Part shown: piece by piece, positions 9,724-21,460 of the stretch
Layout: each line of letters begins with the position of its first letter
Numbering within the stretch: position 1 is the stretch's first letter
Translations under genes and position numbers: made by a program
Source of the DNA: Pseudazoarcus pumilus
GTDB taxonomy: Bacteria > Pseudomonadota > Gammaproteobacteria > Burkholderiales > Rhodocyclaceae
Assembly (NCBI RefSeq): GCF_002872475.1
Contig: NZ_CP025682.1
Span: forward strand, 1,240,001 to 1,304,000
Reading direction: 5' to 3'
DNA length: 64,000 bases
The notes under the pieces: model-generated
What the model saw: only the letters and a program-made list of their open reading frames with translations
The model's database searches: none
What the model was told of the DNA's origin: nothing

Positions 9724-10472
9724 ATGCTGCTGATCCCCGCCATCGACCTGAAGGACGGACACTGCGTCCGCCTCAAGCAAGGTGAAATGGACGACGCCAC
9801 CGTATTCTCCGACGACCCCGGCGCGATGGCGCGCCACTGGGTCGATCTGGGTGCGCGCCGCCTCCACCTTGTCGACCTCAACGGCGCCTTTGCCGGCAAG
9901 CCGAAGAACGAAGCCGCGATCCGCGCCATCGTCGAAGAGGTCGGCGACGAACTGCCGGTGCAACTGGGCGGCGGCATCCGCGACCTGGACACCATCGAGG
10001 CCTATCTGGACAGCGGCATCCACTACGTCATCATCGGCACCGCCGCGGTAAAAAACCCCGGCTTTCTGCAGGACGCGTGCACGGCCTTCCCGGGCCACGT
10101 CATCGTCGGCCTGGATGCGCGCGACGGCAAGGTGGCGACCGACGGTTGGTCCAAGATCACCGGCCACGACGTCGTCGATCTGGCGAAAAAATATGAGGAC
10201 TACGGCGTCGAAGCCGTGGTCTACACCGACATCGGCCGCGACGGCATGCTCTCCGGCGTCAACATCGAGGCCACCGTGCGTCTGGCGCAGGCCTTGCGCA
10301 TCCCGGTCATCGCCAGCGGCGGCATTACCGACCTGGCCGACATCGACCGCCTGTGCGCGGTCGAGGACGAGGGCGTAATGGGTGCCATCACCGGCCGCGC
10401 GATCTACGAAGGCACGCTGGATTTCGCCGCCGCGCAGGCGCGCGCGGACGAGCTGAACGGCGCCGGCAACTG

Positions 10473-10473
<1 letters not shown>
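9724..10473 (+). CDS. hisA: ProFAR isomerase (1-(5-phosphoribosyl)-5-[(5-phosphoribosylamino)methylideneamino]imidazole-4-carboxamide isomerase)
   Basis: A 249-residue TIM-barrel isomerase opening the ProFAR ribose ring. [23 protein letters not shown] contains the catalytic first-strand aspartate (AIDLKDG). The phosphate-binding VQLGGGIRD and VIASGGI loops, and the second catalytic aspartate in YTDIGRDGM, are visible. Its stop overlaps the hisF start by one base (TGATG), so translation of the two barrels is coupled. Confidence 0.97.
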
Positions 10474-11227
<754 letters not shown>

Positions 11228-11231
<4 letters not shown>

Positions 11232-11617
11232 GCGAGGCCTGGCTCGACGAGGTGCGCTGGGACGAACACGGGCTCGTTCCGGTGATCGCGCAGGAGGCGT
11301 CCTCGGGCGACGTGCTGATGTTCGCGTGGATGAATCGCGAGGCGCTCGCGCGCACCGCCGAACTGGGCGAGGCCGTGTATTGGTCGCGCTCGCGCGGGAA
11401 GCTGTGGCACAAGGGCGAGGAGTCCGGCCACACGCAGCGCGTGCTCGACATGCGCATCGACTGCGACAACGACGTGGTGCTGCTCAAGGTCGAACAGGTC
11501 GGCGGCATCGCCTGCCACACCGGTCGCCACAGTTGCTTCTTCCAGCGCCGAATGGCCGACGGGCGCTGGGAAGCGGTCGAGCCGGTGATCAAGTCTCCGA
11601 AGGACATCTACAAATGA
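11228..11617 (+). CDS. hisI: Phosphoribosyl-AMP cyclohydrolase
   Basis: A 129-residue HisI hydrolysing the purine ring of PR-AMP, the third pathway step. The metal and substrate motifs [31 protein letters not shown] and the zinc cysteine segment [12 protein letters not shown] are present. It is a separate protein, not a HisIE fusion. Translation starts with GTG overlapping hisF by four bases, and its stop overlaps hisE by four bases (ATGA). Confidence 0.96.
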
Positions 11618-11937
11618 TCGATCTCGAAGTGCTGCGTCGCGTGTCCGACACGCTCGAGGCGCGCAAGAGCGCGAACCCGGATTCGTCCTACGTGTCGAGC
11701 CTGTATGCCAAGGGCAATGACGCGATCTGCAAGAAAGTCGCGGAAGAAGCGGCCGAGACCATCATGGCCGCCAAGGACGGCGATCGCCTGCATCTGGTGC
11801 GCGAAGTCGTCGATCTGTGGTTTCATTCGCTGGTGCTGTTGAGGCACCATGGACTGGGCGTCGACGATGTCGTCGCCGAATTCCGTCGGCGCGAGGGCAT
11901 TTCCGGCATCGACGAGAAGAACGCCCGCAACAAGTGA
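11614..11937 (+). CDS. hisE: Phosphoribosyl-ATP pyrophosphohydrolase
   Basis: A 107-residue MazG-fold enzyme removing pyrophosphate from PR-ATP, the second pathway step. The helical metal-binding pattern [17 protein letters not shown] with [10 protein letters not shown] (E-E-x-x-E and E-x-x-D) is characteristic. It overlaps hisI by four bases and is the last his gene of the cluster. The HIT gene follows after 13 bases and is likely on the same transcript. Confidence 0.96.
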   Translation: MIDLEVLRRVSDTLEARKSANPDSSYVSSLYAKGNDAICKKVAEEAAETIMAAKDGDRLHLVREVVDLWFHSLVLLRHHGLGVDDVVAEFRRREGISGIDEKNARNK

Positions 11938-11950
11938 CACGGAGGCGCGC

Positions 11951-12298
11951 GTGAGCGACTGTATTTTCTGCAAGATCGTCGCCGGCGACATCCCGGCGAA
12001 CAAGCTCTTCGAGGACGACGACGTGGTCGCCTTCCATGACATCCGGCCGGCGGCTCCGGTGCATTTTCTGGTCATCCCCAAGGCGCACGTCGAGTCGATG
12101 CTCGAGGTGCGCGCGGAGCACGCAGCCCTGATGGGCAAGATCATGACGGTGGCTGCGGATCTGGCACGCCAGCAGGGACTCGAAGAAGGCTACCGGACGA
12201 TCGTCAATACCGGGCGAGTGGGGCGGCAGGAGGTGTATCATTTGCACGTCCATATACTAGGTGGTCCGGACGTGTTGCCGGCCATGTTGAAGCATTGA
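11951..12298 (+). CDS. HIT family nucleotide-binding protein (HinT-like)
   Basis: A 115-residue histidine-triad protein. [21 protein letters not shown] at the start and the HLHVHILGG active-site triad near the end are typical of HinT-type purine nucleoside phosphoramidases. The GTG at 11951 follows GGAGG (11941-11945). Placement between hisE and tatA is common in betaproteobacteria. The cellular substrate is not known from sequence. Confidence 0.93.
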   Translation: MSDCIFCKIVAGDIPANKLFEDDDVVAFHDIRPAAPVHFLVIPKAHVESMLEVRAEHAALMGKIMTVAADLARQQGLEEGYRTIVNTGRVGRQEVYHLHVHILGGPDVLPAMLKH

Positions 12299-12308
12299 GG
12301 AGAGCGTA

Positions 12309-12542
12309 ATGGGTTCTTTCAGCATCTGGCACTGGCTGGTCGTCCTGGTGATCGTCCTGCTGGTCTTCGGCACCAAGAAGCTGCGCAACGTGGGCTCCGA
12401 CCTGGGCGGTGCGGTCAAGGGCTTCAAGCAGGGCATGAAGGAGGCCGAGACGCCGGCCGAAGACAACAACACCAACCGCATCGCGGATTCCGACACCCTC
12501 GACGCCGAGGTCAAGGAGAAGTCCGACAAGGTCAATTCCTGA
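12309..12542 (+). CDS. tatA: Twin-arginine translocase subunit TatA
   Basis: A 77-residue TatA. It has a short N-terminal membrane helix ([18 protein letters not shown]), the hinge phenylalanine-glycine followed by [24 protein letters not shown] as the amphipathic helix, and an acidic disordered tail. TatA multimers form the size-variable pathway for folded proteins exported by the Tat system. It begins 10 bases after the HIT gene and heads the tatABC group. Confidence 0.96.
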   Translation: MGSFSIWHWLVVLVIVLLVFGTKKLRNVGSDLGGAVKGFKQGMKEAETPAEDNNTNRIADSDTLDAEVKEKSDKVNS

Positions 12543-12621
12543 TCATTGGCCTGCCCCGGGTCGCCGTCCGGCGGCCCGTTAGCGTGGCGACCGCCGTCGC
12601 CGGTTTCGCGGATTTCATTGC

Positions 12622-13086
12622 ATGTTCGATTTCGGCTTTTCCGAGATGCTCCTCGTTGCGGTCGTCGCCCTCATCGTGGTCGGCCCGCAACGTCTTCCCA
12701 AGGTCGCGCGCACCGTCGGTCACCTGCTCGGGCGCATGCAGCGCTACGTCTCCGACGTGAAGGCCGATGTGTCGCGCGAGATGCAGCTCGAGGAACTCAA
12801 GAAACTGCAGGAACAGGTCAAGGATCAGGCACGCGATCTCGAGTCCTCGGTGCGCCAGCAGGCCGACAGCGTGGAATCTGAATTCCGCCAGACGACCTCC
12901 GAGGTACGCAAGAGCATCGAGGACGACGCCCCCGCTGGCCCGCCGATGACTCCGGCGCCGAGCGCGAGCGAGGCCTGGCCGGCCGAGCCGGCGGCACCCG
13001 CACCGGGCGTTGCGGATGAATCGCCTGCGACCGATCCGTCGGTGTCGGGGGAGTCCCGGCCCGAGAGCGGACGCAGCGGGAGTTGA
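12622..13086 (+). CDS. tatB: Twin-arginine translocase subunit TatB
   Basis: A 154-residue Tat[34 protein letters not shown] has the TatB-type helix with glutamate at residue 8 and the GPQRLP hinge. A long amphipathic/coiled helix and a Pro/Ala/Glu-rich disordered tail follow. With TatC it forms the receptor for twin-arginine signal peptides. The gap from tatA is 79 bases; the stop overlaps the tatC ATG by one base. Confidence 0.96.
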   Translation: MFDFGFSEMLLVAVVALIVVGPQRLPKVARTVGHLLGRMQRYVSDVKADVSREMQLEELKKLQEQVKDQARDLESSVRQQADSVESEFRQTTSEVRKSIEDDAPAGPPMTPAPSASEAWPAEPAAPAPGVADESPATDPSVSGESRPESGRSGS

Positions 13087-13898
13087 TGCCTGTGGAAGAC
13101 ACCTTCATCTCCCATCTGGTCGAGTTGCGCGATCGTTTGCTGCGGGCCGTCGTTGCGATGCTCGTCGTCTTCATCGCCCTGATGCCCTGGGCCAGCGACA
13201 TCTACGACATCCTCGCGCTGCCGATGATGAACACGCTGCCCGCAGGCACGAACATGATCGCCACCGGCGTGGTCACGCCGTTCTTCGTGCCGATCAAGGT
13301 CACCTTGCTGGCGGCCTTTCTCATCGCCTTGCCCTACGTGCTGCACCAGGTGTGGGCGTTCATCGCGCCGGGGCTGTACTCGCACGAGAAGCGCATCGGT
13401 CTGCCGCTGGTCGTGGGTACGACGCTGCTGTTTCTTGCGGGGATGGCGTTCTGCTATTTCTTCGTGTTCCAGACCGTCTTCAAGTTCATCTACGAATTCG
13501 CGCCCAAGAGCATCATGGTGGCGCCGGACATCGAACAGTACCTGTCTTTCGTGATGACCTTGTTCATCGCCTTCGGCCTGACCTTCGAGGTGCCGGTGGT
13601 GGTCATCCTGCTCGCGGGTGCGGGCATGGTCAGCATTCAGGCGCTCAAGGAGGCACGTCCCTACGTCATCGTCGGCGCCTTCGTGATCGCGGCCGTGATC
13701 ACACCACCGGATGTGATCTCGCAGTTCATGCTCGCCGTGCCGATGATCGTGCTCTACGAGGTCGGCATCTTCCTGGCGCGCATGTTCGCCAGGAAGCGTG
13801 AGGAAAAGGGTCTGGACGAGACGCCCTATGCGGCGCCGAGCGAGCAGGATCTGGACAGCGAACTGGACCGCATCGAGGAAGCCGAAAAGCCCAAGTGA
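13086..13898 (+). CDS. tatC: Twin-arginine translocase subunit TatC
   Basis: A 270-residue polytopic protein with six predicted membrane helices. [22 protein letters not shown] is the usual cytoplasmic start that contacts the signal peptide. The first periplasmic region and the FEVPVVVILL and DVISQFMLAVPMIVLYEVG helices are typical. The ATG at 13086 is preferred over a TTG one codon upstream. It has a charged C-terminal tail and is convergent with the serine protease gene 24 bases away. Confidence 0.97.
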   Translation: MPVEDTFISHLVELRDRLLRAVVAMLVVFIALMPWASDIYDILALPMMNTLPAGTNMIATGVVTPFFVPIKVTLLAAFLIALPYVLHQVWAFIAPGLYSHEKRIGLPLVVGTTLLFLAGMAFCYFFVFQTVFKFIYEFAPKSIMVAPDIEQYLSFVMTLFIAFGLTFEVPVVVILLAGAGMVSIQALKEARPYVIVGAFVIAAVITPPDVISQFMLAVPMIVLYEVGIFLARMFARKREEKGLDETPYAAPSEQDLDSELDRIEEAEKPK

Positions 13899-13922
13899 GG
13901 CAGGCGCGGGCGGGGTCGCTGC

Positions 13923-15086
<1,164 letters not shown>

Positions 15087-15170
15087 GAAACGGGAACCCC
15101 CGGTGGCACGGGTCCAGACGGCGAGGCCGCTCCGGTATCATCGGTGTCGGAACACTGCCGCGGAGGAACG

Positions 15171-15920
15171 ATGCGACTGACCGAATTGCAGGAATACGTG
15201 GATGCGCTGCTCGACGTTGCGAGCTTCCGCGATTATTGCCCAAACGGGCTGCAAGTGGAAGGACGCCCCGAGGTGCGCCGCGTGCTATGCGGCGTGACCG
15301 CGAGTCAGGCGCTGCTCGATCACGCAGTCGAGCAGGGCGTCGATGCGATCTTCGTCCATCACGGCTGGTTCTGGCGTGGCGAGGACGGGCGCATCATCGG
15401 CGTTCGCAAGCGCCGCATCGGTACATTGCTGAAGAACGACATCTCGCTGTTCGGCTACCACCTGCCGCTCGACGCCCATCCAGAACTGGGCAACAACGCG
15501 CAACTGGCGCGCCTGGCCGACTGGATTGCGGAGCCGGCGCGTTTTGGCGACCAGCAATTGGGCTGGCTGGGACGCCCCGCTGCGCCGACGAGCGCAGGCG
15601 AGCTCGCGGCCTCGCTGGGACGCCTTCTCGGGCGCGAGCCACTGCTCGTCGGCGACGAATCGCGCATGGTGCAGCGCATCGCTTGGTGCACCGGAGCGGC
15701 CCAGGGATTCTTCGAGCAGGCCATTGCCGCAGGCGCGGATGCCTACGTCTCGGGCGAGATCTCGGAGCCGACCGTGCACCTCGCGCGCGAGTCCGGTGTT
15801 CCGTATATCGGCGCTGGGCACCACGCGACGGAACGTTACGGGATTCGCGCGCTGGGCGATTACCTTGCGCAGGAGTTCGGCCTGGAGGTGTCGTTCGTCG
15901 ATGTCGACAACCCGGTCTGA
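15171..15920 (+). CDS. Nif3-like dinuclear metal center hexameric protein
   Basis: A 249-residue YbgI/Nif3 family protein. The conserved metal-binding histidines are in IFVHHGWFWRG and LFGYHLPLDAHPELGNNAQLA, with the C-terminal pair in YIGAGHHATERYGI. Homologues form toroidal hexamers with two metals per subunit; their biological substrate is debated (GTP cyclohydrolase type 1-like 2 in some annotations). The ATG at 15171 follows CGGAGGAACG. It is divergent from the protease gene across 84 bases. Confidence 0.9.
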   Translation: MRLTELQEYVDALLDVASFRDYCPNGLQVEGRPEVRRVLCGVTASQALLDHAVEQGVDAIFVHHGWFWRGEDGRIIGVRKRRIGTLLKNDISLFGYHLPLDAHPELGNNAQLARLADWIAEPARFGDQQLGWLGRPAAPTSAGELAASLGRLLGREPLLVGDESRMVQRIAWCTGAAQGFFEQAIAAGADAYVSGEISEPTVHLARESGVPYIGAGHHATERYGIRALGDYLAQEFGLEVSFVDVDNPV

Positions 15921-16190
15921 CGCAATGAATGGAGATGTTGCGCTGCGCAATGCAGGGTCTTCGGGCGTATACGGGATTTCCACAATCCGATTGCCGTTAT
16001 AAACTGCGCGGTTCTTGGCGACGAAAATCCCCGACCCGGGGACGAGTCACGACAGGGGGCTGCCCATCAGGCAGTGCCGCAGGAGGGGTCGGTATCCGAC
16101 GACGTCTTCCGCCACATACGAGAAAATCCGCTTCGTCCCATCAACCGTTCGCGGCCCGACAGGGACCGCAACTTCGATCGAAGGGCAAAC
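15921..16190 (+). promoter_or_regulatory. sucC upstream region with -10-like box and three leader hairpins
   Basis: This non-coding stretch has a TATAAA at 15998-16003 that may be the -10 of the sucCD promoter; its -35 is not clear. Downstream, three compact inverted repeats follow: TCCCCG/CGGGGA (16028-16042), CTGCC/GGCAG (16060-16074) and GTCGG/CCGAC (16088-16100). These would give a structured 5' leader of roughly 180 bases. No known riboswitch was recognised. Confidence 0.4.
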
Positions 16191-17357
<1,167 letters not shown>

Positions 17358-17369
17358 AGGAGCAACCGA

Positions 17370-18263
17370 ATGTCGATCCTGATCAACAAGGACACCAAGG
17401 TCATCACCCAGGGCATGACCGGCAAGACCGGCCAGTTCCACACCGAGAAGTGCGTCGAGTACGCCAACGGCAAGAACTGCTTCGTGGCCGGCGTGAACCC
17501 CAAGAAGGCCGGCGAGTCGCTGATGGACATTCCCATCTTCGGTTCGGTTGCCGACGCCAAGTCCGCCACCGGCGCGACCGCCTCGGTCATTTACGTGCCG
17601 CCGGCGGGTGCCGCCGCTGCCATTCAGGAAGCCGTCGATGCCGATCTCGACCTCGTGATCTGCATCACCGAAGGCATCCCGGTGCGCGACATGCTGATGG
17701 TGCGCAACAAGATGCGCGCCAAGGAAGCCGCGGGCGGCAAGCGCACGCTGCTGATCGGCCCCAACTGCTCGGGCGTGATTACGCCCGAAGAGTTGAAGAT
17801 CGGCATCATGCCGGGTCACATCCACAAGAAGGGCCGCATCGGCGTCGTGTCGCGTTCGGGCACGCTGACCTATGAAGCCGCGTCCCAGCTGTCGGATGTC
17901 GGTCTGGGCCAGTCGACCGTGGTCAACATCGGCGGCGACCCGGTCAACGGTCTCAAGCACATCGACGTCATGCAGATGTTCAACGACGACCCGGACACCG
18001 ACGCCGTCATCATGATCGGCGAGATCGGCGGCCCGGACGAGGCCACTGCCGCGCGCTGGTGCAAGGAGAACATGAGCAAGCCGGTGGTCGGCTTCATCGC
18101 CGGTGTGACCGCACCCGCGGGCAAGCGCATGGGCCACGCCGGCGCGCTGATCTCGGGCGGCGAGGACACGGCCGACGCCAAGCTGGCGATCATGGAAGAG
18201 TCCGGTTTCAAGATCACGCGCGACCCGTCCGTGATGGGCAAGCTGCTCAAGTCGCTGATCTGA
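17370..18263 (+). CDS. sucD: Succinyl-CoA synthetase, alpha subunit
   Basis: A 297-residue subunit carrying the CoA-binding Rossmann domain ([18 protein letters not shown]) and the phosphorylated histidine in [14 protein letters not shown] near the C-terminus. It works with SucC in the TCA cycle. The length matches the family. The gene ends 24 bases before a strong terminator. Confidence 0.98.
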   Translation: MSILINKDTKVITQGMTGKTGQFHTEKCVEYANGKNCFVAGVNPKKAGESLMDIPIFGSVADAKSATGATASVIYVPPAGAAAAIQEAVDADLDLVICITEGIPVRDMLMVRNKMRAKEAAGGKRTLLIGPNCSGVITPEELKIGIMPGHIHKKGRIGVVSRSGTLTYEAASQLSDVGLGQSTVVNIGGDPVNGLKHIDVMQMFNDDPDTDAVIMIGEIGGPDEATAARWCKENMSKPVVGFIAGVTAPAGKRMGHAGALISGGEDTADAKLAIMEESGFKITRDPSVMGKLLKSLI

Positions 18264-18287
18264 TCGATCCTGCGGCTCACGCTGAAG

Positions 18288-18314
18288 AACGCCGGTTTCG
18301 ACCGGCGTTTTTTT
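18288..18314 (+). terminator. Rho-independent terminator after sucD
   Basis: AACGCCGGT (18288-18296) pairs with ACCGGCGTT (18301-18309) around a TTCG tetraloop and runs into a T tract. It is a textbook intrinsic terminator closing the sucCD operon. Confidence 0.95.
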
Positions 18315-18382
18315 GCGCACTTTTTCCGCACCGCCGCAAAAGCGCATGCGGCAGCGTTGCCAAGCGGGTCTAGAATCGTTGC

Positions 18383-19051
18383 ATGTCGTCTGTCGTCCCG
18401 CCCCCTCGCACTGCGCACCCTCGGCTGATCCTCAGCATGGACGGTCTGGTCCTGCGCGAGATCTTGCTCGATCGCGAACACCTGACGATCGGACGCAAGG
18501 CGCACAACGACGTGCGCATCGAGGATTTCTCGATCAGCGGAGAACACGCGCGCATCACGACCATTCTCGGTGACGCCTTTCTCGAGGATCTGGATTCCAC
18601 CAACGGCACCAGCGTCAACGGCAGGCCGGTGACGCGACGCGTGCTGGCCGACGGCGACATCGTCGAACTGGGCAAATACCGGCTGCGCTTCGTCGCGCCG
18701 GCCGATGCGCCCTCGGCGCTCGAACTGGGTCGTCGTCGCGCGCCGGAGGCGCCCGCGCGCGGGGTCAGCGAGCCCGATACCCCCCCGAGCGTGAGCGCGC
18801 GCGTGCGAGTGCTCGACGGCCCGCACGCCGGGCGTGAACTGGCGCTGCTCAAGGCGCGCACGACGCTGGGGAGTCCGGGCGGGGAGGTCGCCGCGATCCT
18901 GCGTCGCCGCGACGGCTACGTGATTCTGCCGATCGACGGCGCACGTCCGCGCGTCGATGGTGTCGTCGTCGATGGCGACGCGCGGGCGCCGGGCGAGCGC
19001 GCGGTGATCGAGCTCGCCGGCGTGCGCATGGAATTTCAACAGCGCGCCTGA
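18383..19051 (+). CDS. FHA domain-containing protein
   Basis: A 222-residue protein with a clear forkhead-associated phosphothreonine-binding domain at about residues 15-105: LTIGRKAHNDVRIEDFSISGEHARI and DLDSTNGTSVNGR carry the conserved GR, SxxH and NG residues. A second, degenerate FHA-like unit follows an Ala/Pro linker (about 140-222, with GPHAGRELALLKARTTLGSPGG) and lacks the key SxxH. There is no membrane segment. It starts shortly after the sucD terminator and ends close to the phosphodiesterase-like gene, so the two are probably co-transcribed and may act together in a Ser/Thr-phosphorylation or cyclic-nucleotide pathway; this is inference. Confidence 0.85.
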   Translation: MSSVVPPPRTAHPRLILSMDGLVLREILLDREHLTIGRKAHNDVRIEDFSISGEHARITTILGDAFLEDLDSTNGTSVNGRPVTRRVLADGDIVELGKYRLRFVAPADAPSALELGRRRAPEAPARGVSEPDTPPSVSARVRVLDGPHAGRELALLKARTTLGSPGGEVAAILRRRDGYVILPIDGARPRVDGVVVDGDARAPGERAVIELAGVRMEFQQRA

Positions 19052-19077
19052 GCGTGCGCCTAGCGGAGACGGTCGCC

Positions 19078-19848
19078 ATGCGCTTCACGGTGCTCGGTTG
19101 CAGTGGCGGAATCGGTGGTGTGGACGGACGCACGACGTCCTTTCTGGTCGATGACGACACGCTCATCGACTGCGGCACGGGCGTGGGCGACCTGAGCCTT
19201 GACGAGTTGCGGCGCATCGATCGTGTGTTCGTCACCCACGCGCATCTCGATCACGTCGCGATGCTCCCGTTGCTGGCCGATTCGGTGGCCTGTGGGCGCG
19301 ATTCGCCGGTTCGCGTGTTCGCCGCGCAAGGCACCTTGGAGGCACTTGCGCAGCACGTCTTCAACGGCACGATGTGGCCTGACTTCACGCGCCTGCCCAG
19401 TCCCGCGGCACCGGCGTTGAGCCTCACCCCGGTTGCTGTCGGCGAGAGCGTGGACATCGGCGCCGGGCGCCGCGTCACGGCGCTGCCGGCCTACCATGGC
19501 GTACCGGCGCTGGCTTGGTGCCTGGACAGTGGTGCGGGGCGTCTGGTGTTCAGCGGCGATACCGCTTTCGAGCCGGGCTTCGTCGACGCGATCAATGCCG
19601 TCGAGGACTTGCGCCATCTGGTCATCGAGACAGCCTTCGCCGACGAACAGCATGCACTCGCCGAAGCCTCCAGCCATCTTTGTCCGCAGACGCTGACCGG
19701 CGTGCTCGACGCGATCCGCTCCTCGCCGCAGGTGCATGTGTGTCACCTCAAGCCCGGTGCGGCCGAGCGCATCCTGTCGCAGATCCGCGGACACGCCGCG
19801 CGGCTCGCCACGCGACAGCTGTGTCGCGGCGACGTGCTCGAGTTCTGA
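19078..19848 (+). CDS. Metallo-beta-lactamase-fold hydrolase, class II cyclic-nucleotide phosphodiesterase-like
   Basis: A 256-residue MBL-fold protein. The metal-binding motif THAHLDHVAMLP matches the HxHLDH signature of class II cAMP phosphodiesterases, and later ligands occur in PAYHGVPALAW, LVFSGDTAFEP and VCHLKPG. The start chosen is the ATG at 19078 behind GCGGAGAC, giving MRFTVLGCSGGIGG; a GTG at 19054 would add eight residues. The substrate is unproven: cyclic nucleotides are the family guess, but RNase Z-like or other phosphodiester hydrolysis is possible. It follows the FHA gene by 26 bases. Confidence 0.8.
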   Translation: MRFTVLGCSGGIGGVDGRTTSFLVDDDTLIDCGTGVGDLSLDELRRIDRVFVTHAHLDHVAMLPLLADSVACGRDSPVRVFAAQGTLEALAQHVFNGTMWPDFTRLPSPAAPALSLTPVAVGESVDIGAGRRVTALPAYHGVPALAWCLDSGAGRLVFSGDTAFEPGFVDAINAVEDLRHLVIETAFADEQHALAEASSHLCPQTLTGVLDAIRSSPQVHVCHLKPGAAERILSQIRGHAARLATRQLCRGDVLEF

Positions 19849-19900
19849 GGGGATCGGGGTGCTGCGGTAGAATCGCGGCTTCCGAAACAAGGAGCCGCCG

Positions 19901-20596
19901 ATGTTCCGCATCGCCCCCAGTATCCTGTCCGCCGATTTCGCGCGCCTGGGCGAGGAAGTCCGCGACGTCGTCGCCTCCGGCGCCGACTGGATCCATTTCG
20001 ACGTGATGGACAACCATTACGTGCCCAACCTGACGGTCGGCCCGCTGGTGTGCGAGGCGATCCGGCCGCATACCAGCGCGCCCATCGACGTGCACCTGAT
20101 GGTCAAGCCCGTCGATCGCATCATTCCCGATTTCGCCAGGGCTGGCGCGAACGTCATCACCTTCCACCCCGAAGCGTCCGATCACGTCGACCGCAGTCTC
20201 GCGCTGATCCGCGAGCACGGCTGTCAGGCCGGCCTGGTGTTCAATCCGGCCACGCCGCTGCATCATCTCGACCATGTCATGGAGCGCATCGACGTCGTGC
20301 TGCTGATGAGCGTCAACCCGGGCTTCGGCGGGCAGAAGTTCATCCCCGGAACGCTCGCCAAGCTGCGCGAGACGCGCGCGCGGCTCGACGCCTACGAGCG
20401 CGAGTCGGGCCGCCACATCCTGCTCGAAGTCGACGGCGGGGTGAAGGTCGACAATATCGGCGAGATCGCGCGCGCCGGCGCCGACACCTTCGTCGCCGGC
20501 TCGGCGGTGTTCGGCGCCGCGTCGCCCACCGACCCGCACCGCTACGACAGCGTGATCGCCGCGCTGCGCGGGGAACTGGCGAAGGCGAGCGCGTGA
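19901..20596 (+). CDS. rpe: Ribulose-phosphate 3-epimerase
   Basis: A 231-residue TIM-barrel epimerase interconverting ribulose-5-P and xylulose-5-P in the pentose phosphate and Calvin pathways. [42 protein letters not shown] and [14 protein letters not shown] include the metal-binding His/Asp pair residues. A -10-like TAGAAT is at 19868. Its stop overlaps the gph GTG by four bases, the usual rpe-gph arrangement. Confidence 0.97.
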   Translation: MFRIAPSILSADFARLGEEVRDVVASGADWIHFDVMDNHYVPNLTVGPLVCEAIRPHTSAPIDVHLMVKPVDRIIPDFARAGANVITFHPEASDHVDRSLALIREHGCQAGLVFNPATPLHHLDHVMERIDVVLLMSVNPGFGGQKFIPGTLAKLRETRARLDAYERESGRHILLEVDGGVKVDNIGEIARAGADTFVAGSAVFGAASPTDPHRYDSVIAALRGELAKASA

Positions 20597-21258
20597 GCGC
20601 AGCGCGCTTCGCGGTCGAGGCCGTGCTCTTCGATCTGGACGGCACGCTGGTCGATTCGCTGCCCGACATCCACGAGACGGCCAATCGCATGCTCGCCGAA
20701 CTGGGCCGGCCGCCGCGCGACATCGACGAGATCCGCCGTTTCGTCGGCCGTGGCATCCCGACGCTGGTGACGCGCTGCATGACCGTGGGTACGCAGGCGA
20801 CCGATGCCGAGATCGAAGCGGCGATCGCCGTGTTCCGTCGTCACTATGCGGTCGTCAACGGCGTCCACAGCCGGGTCTTTCCCGGCGTGCTCGACACGCT
20901 CGAGGCGCTGCGCGCACGCGGCCTGCCGCTGGCCTGCGTGACCAACAAGCCCGAGGCCTTCACGCTGCCGCTGCTCGAGCGCACCGGGCTTGCGCCGTAC
21001 TTCGCGCTGGTGGTCAGTGGCGATACCCTGCCGGTGAAGAAGCCCGATCCGGCCATGCTGCATCACGCCTGCGAGCGCCTCGGCGTGGCGAGCGCGCTGA
21101 TGATCGGCGACTCGGCCAACGACGCGCTGGCCGCCCGCGCGGCGGGTTTGCCGGTGCTGCTCGTCACCTACGGCTATAGCGAGGGCATGCCGGTGGACAC
21201 CATCGAATGCGATGGGCTACTATCGGATGCGCGTGAAGCCTTGCCATTGCTGGCCTGA
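20593..21258 (+). CDS. gph: Phosphoglycolate phosphatase (HAD family)
   Basis: A 221-residue HAD hydrolase. Motif I is [12 protein letters not shown], motif II is in CVTNKPE, and motif III/IV is [15 protein letters not shown] with [16 protein letters not shown]. It removes 2-phosphoglycolate formed by DNA repair or photorespiration-type reactions. GTG start overlapping rpe by four bases, and position directly before trpE, are typical for true gph genes. A second related HAD gene is at 52581. Confidence 0.93.
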   Translation: MSAARFAVEAVLFDLDGTLVDSLPDIHETANRMLAELGRPPRDIDEIRRFVGRGIPTLVTRCMTVGTQATDAEIEAAIAVFRRHYAVVNGVHSRVFPGVLDTLEALRARGLPLACVTNKPEAFTLPLLERTGLAPYFALVVSGDTLPVKKPDPAMLHHACERLGVASALMIGDSANDALAARAAGLPVLLVTYGYSEGMPVDTIECDGLLSDAREALPLLA

Positions 21259-21300
21259 GGCCTTGCACGTTCCACTTCAATTTTCCGAACATCATCGATC

Positions 21301-21396
21301 GTGACTCACGCCAAACGGGTGCCAAACGGGGATTTGCCGAACCGCGCGACGACGCTTTGTCGCTGGCGGGGCTGGCGCTGGCCGACCGGCCTTTGA
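21301..21396 (+). CDS. Candidate trp leader peptide (Trp-rich short ORF)
   Basis: A 31-codon frame starting with GTG (an internal GTG at 21319 gives 25 codons) ends with [12 protein letters not shown] and a TGA, placing three tryptophan codons within six codons, 65 bases before trpE. This is the design of a trp attenuator leader. Against it, no good ribosome binding site is seen, the start is not ATG, and no T-tracted terminator follows; GTTGCGCGCGCAAC at 21401-21414 is self-complementary. A direct repeat of GCCAAACGGG lies at 21310 and 21321. Confidence 0.3.
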   Translation: MTHAKRVPNGDLPNRATTLCRWRGWRWPTGL

Positions 21397-21460
21397 GCAG
21401 TTGCGCGCGCAACCGAACGCGTGCGCGCCCCCCGTACCGAACAACCGTTGTGGAGTCACC

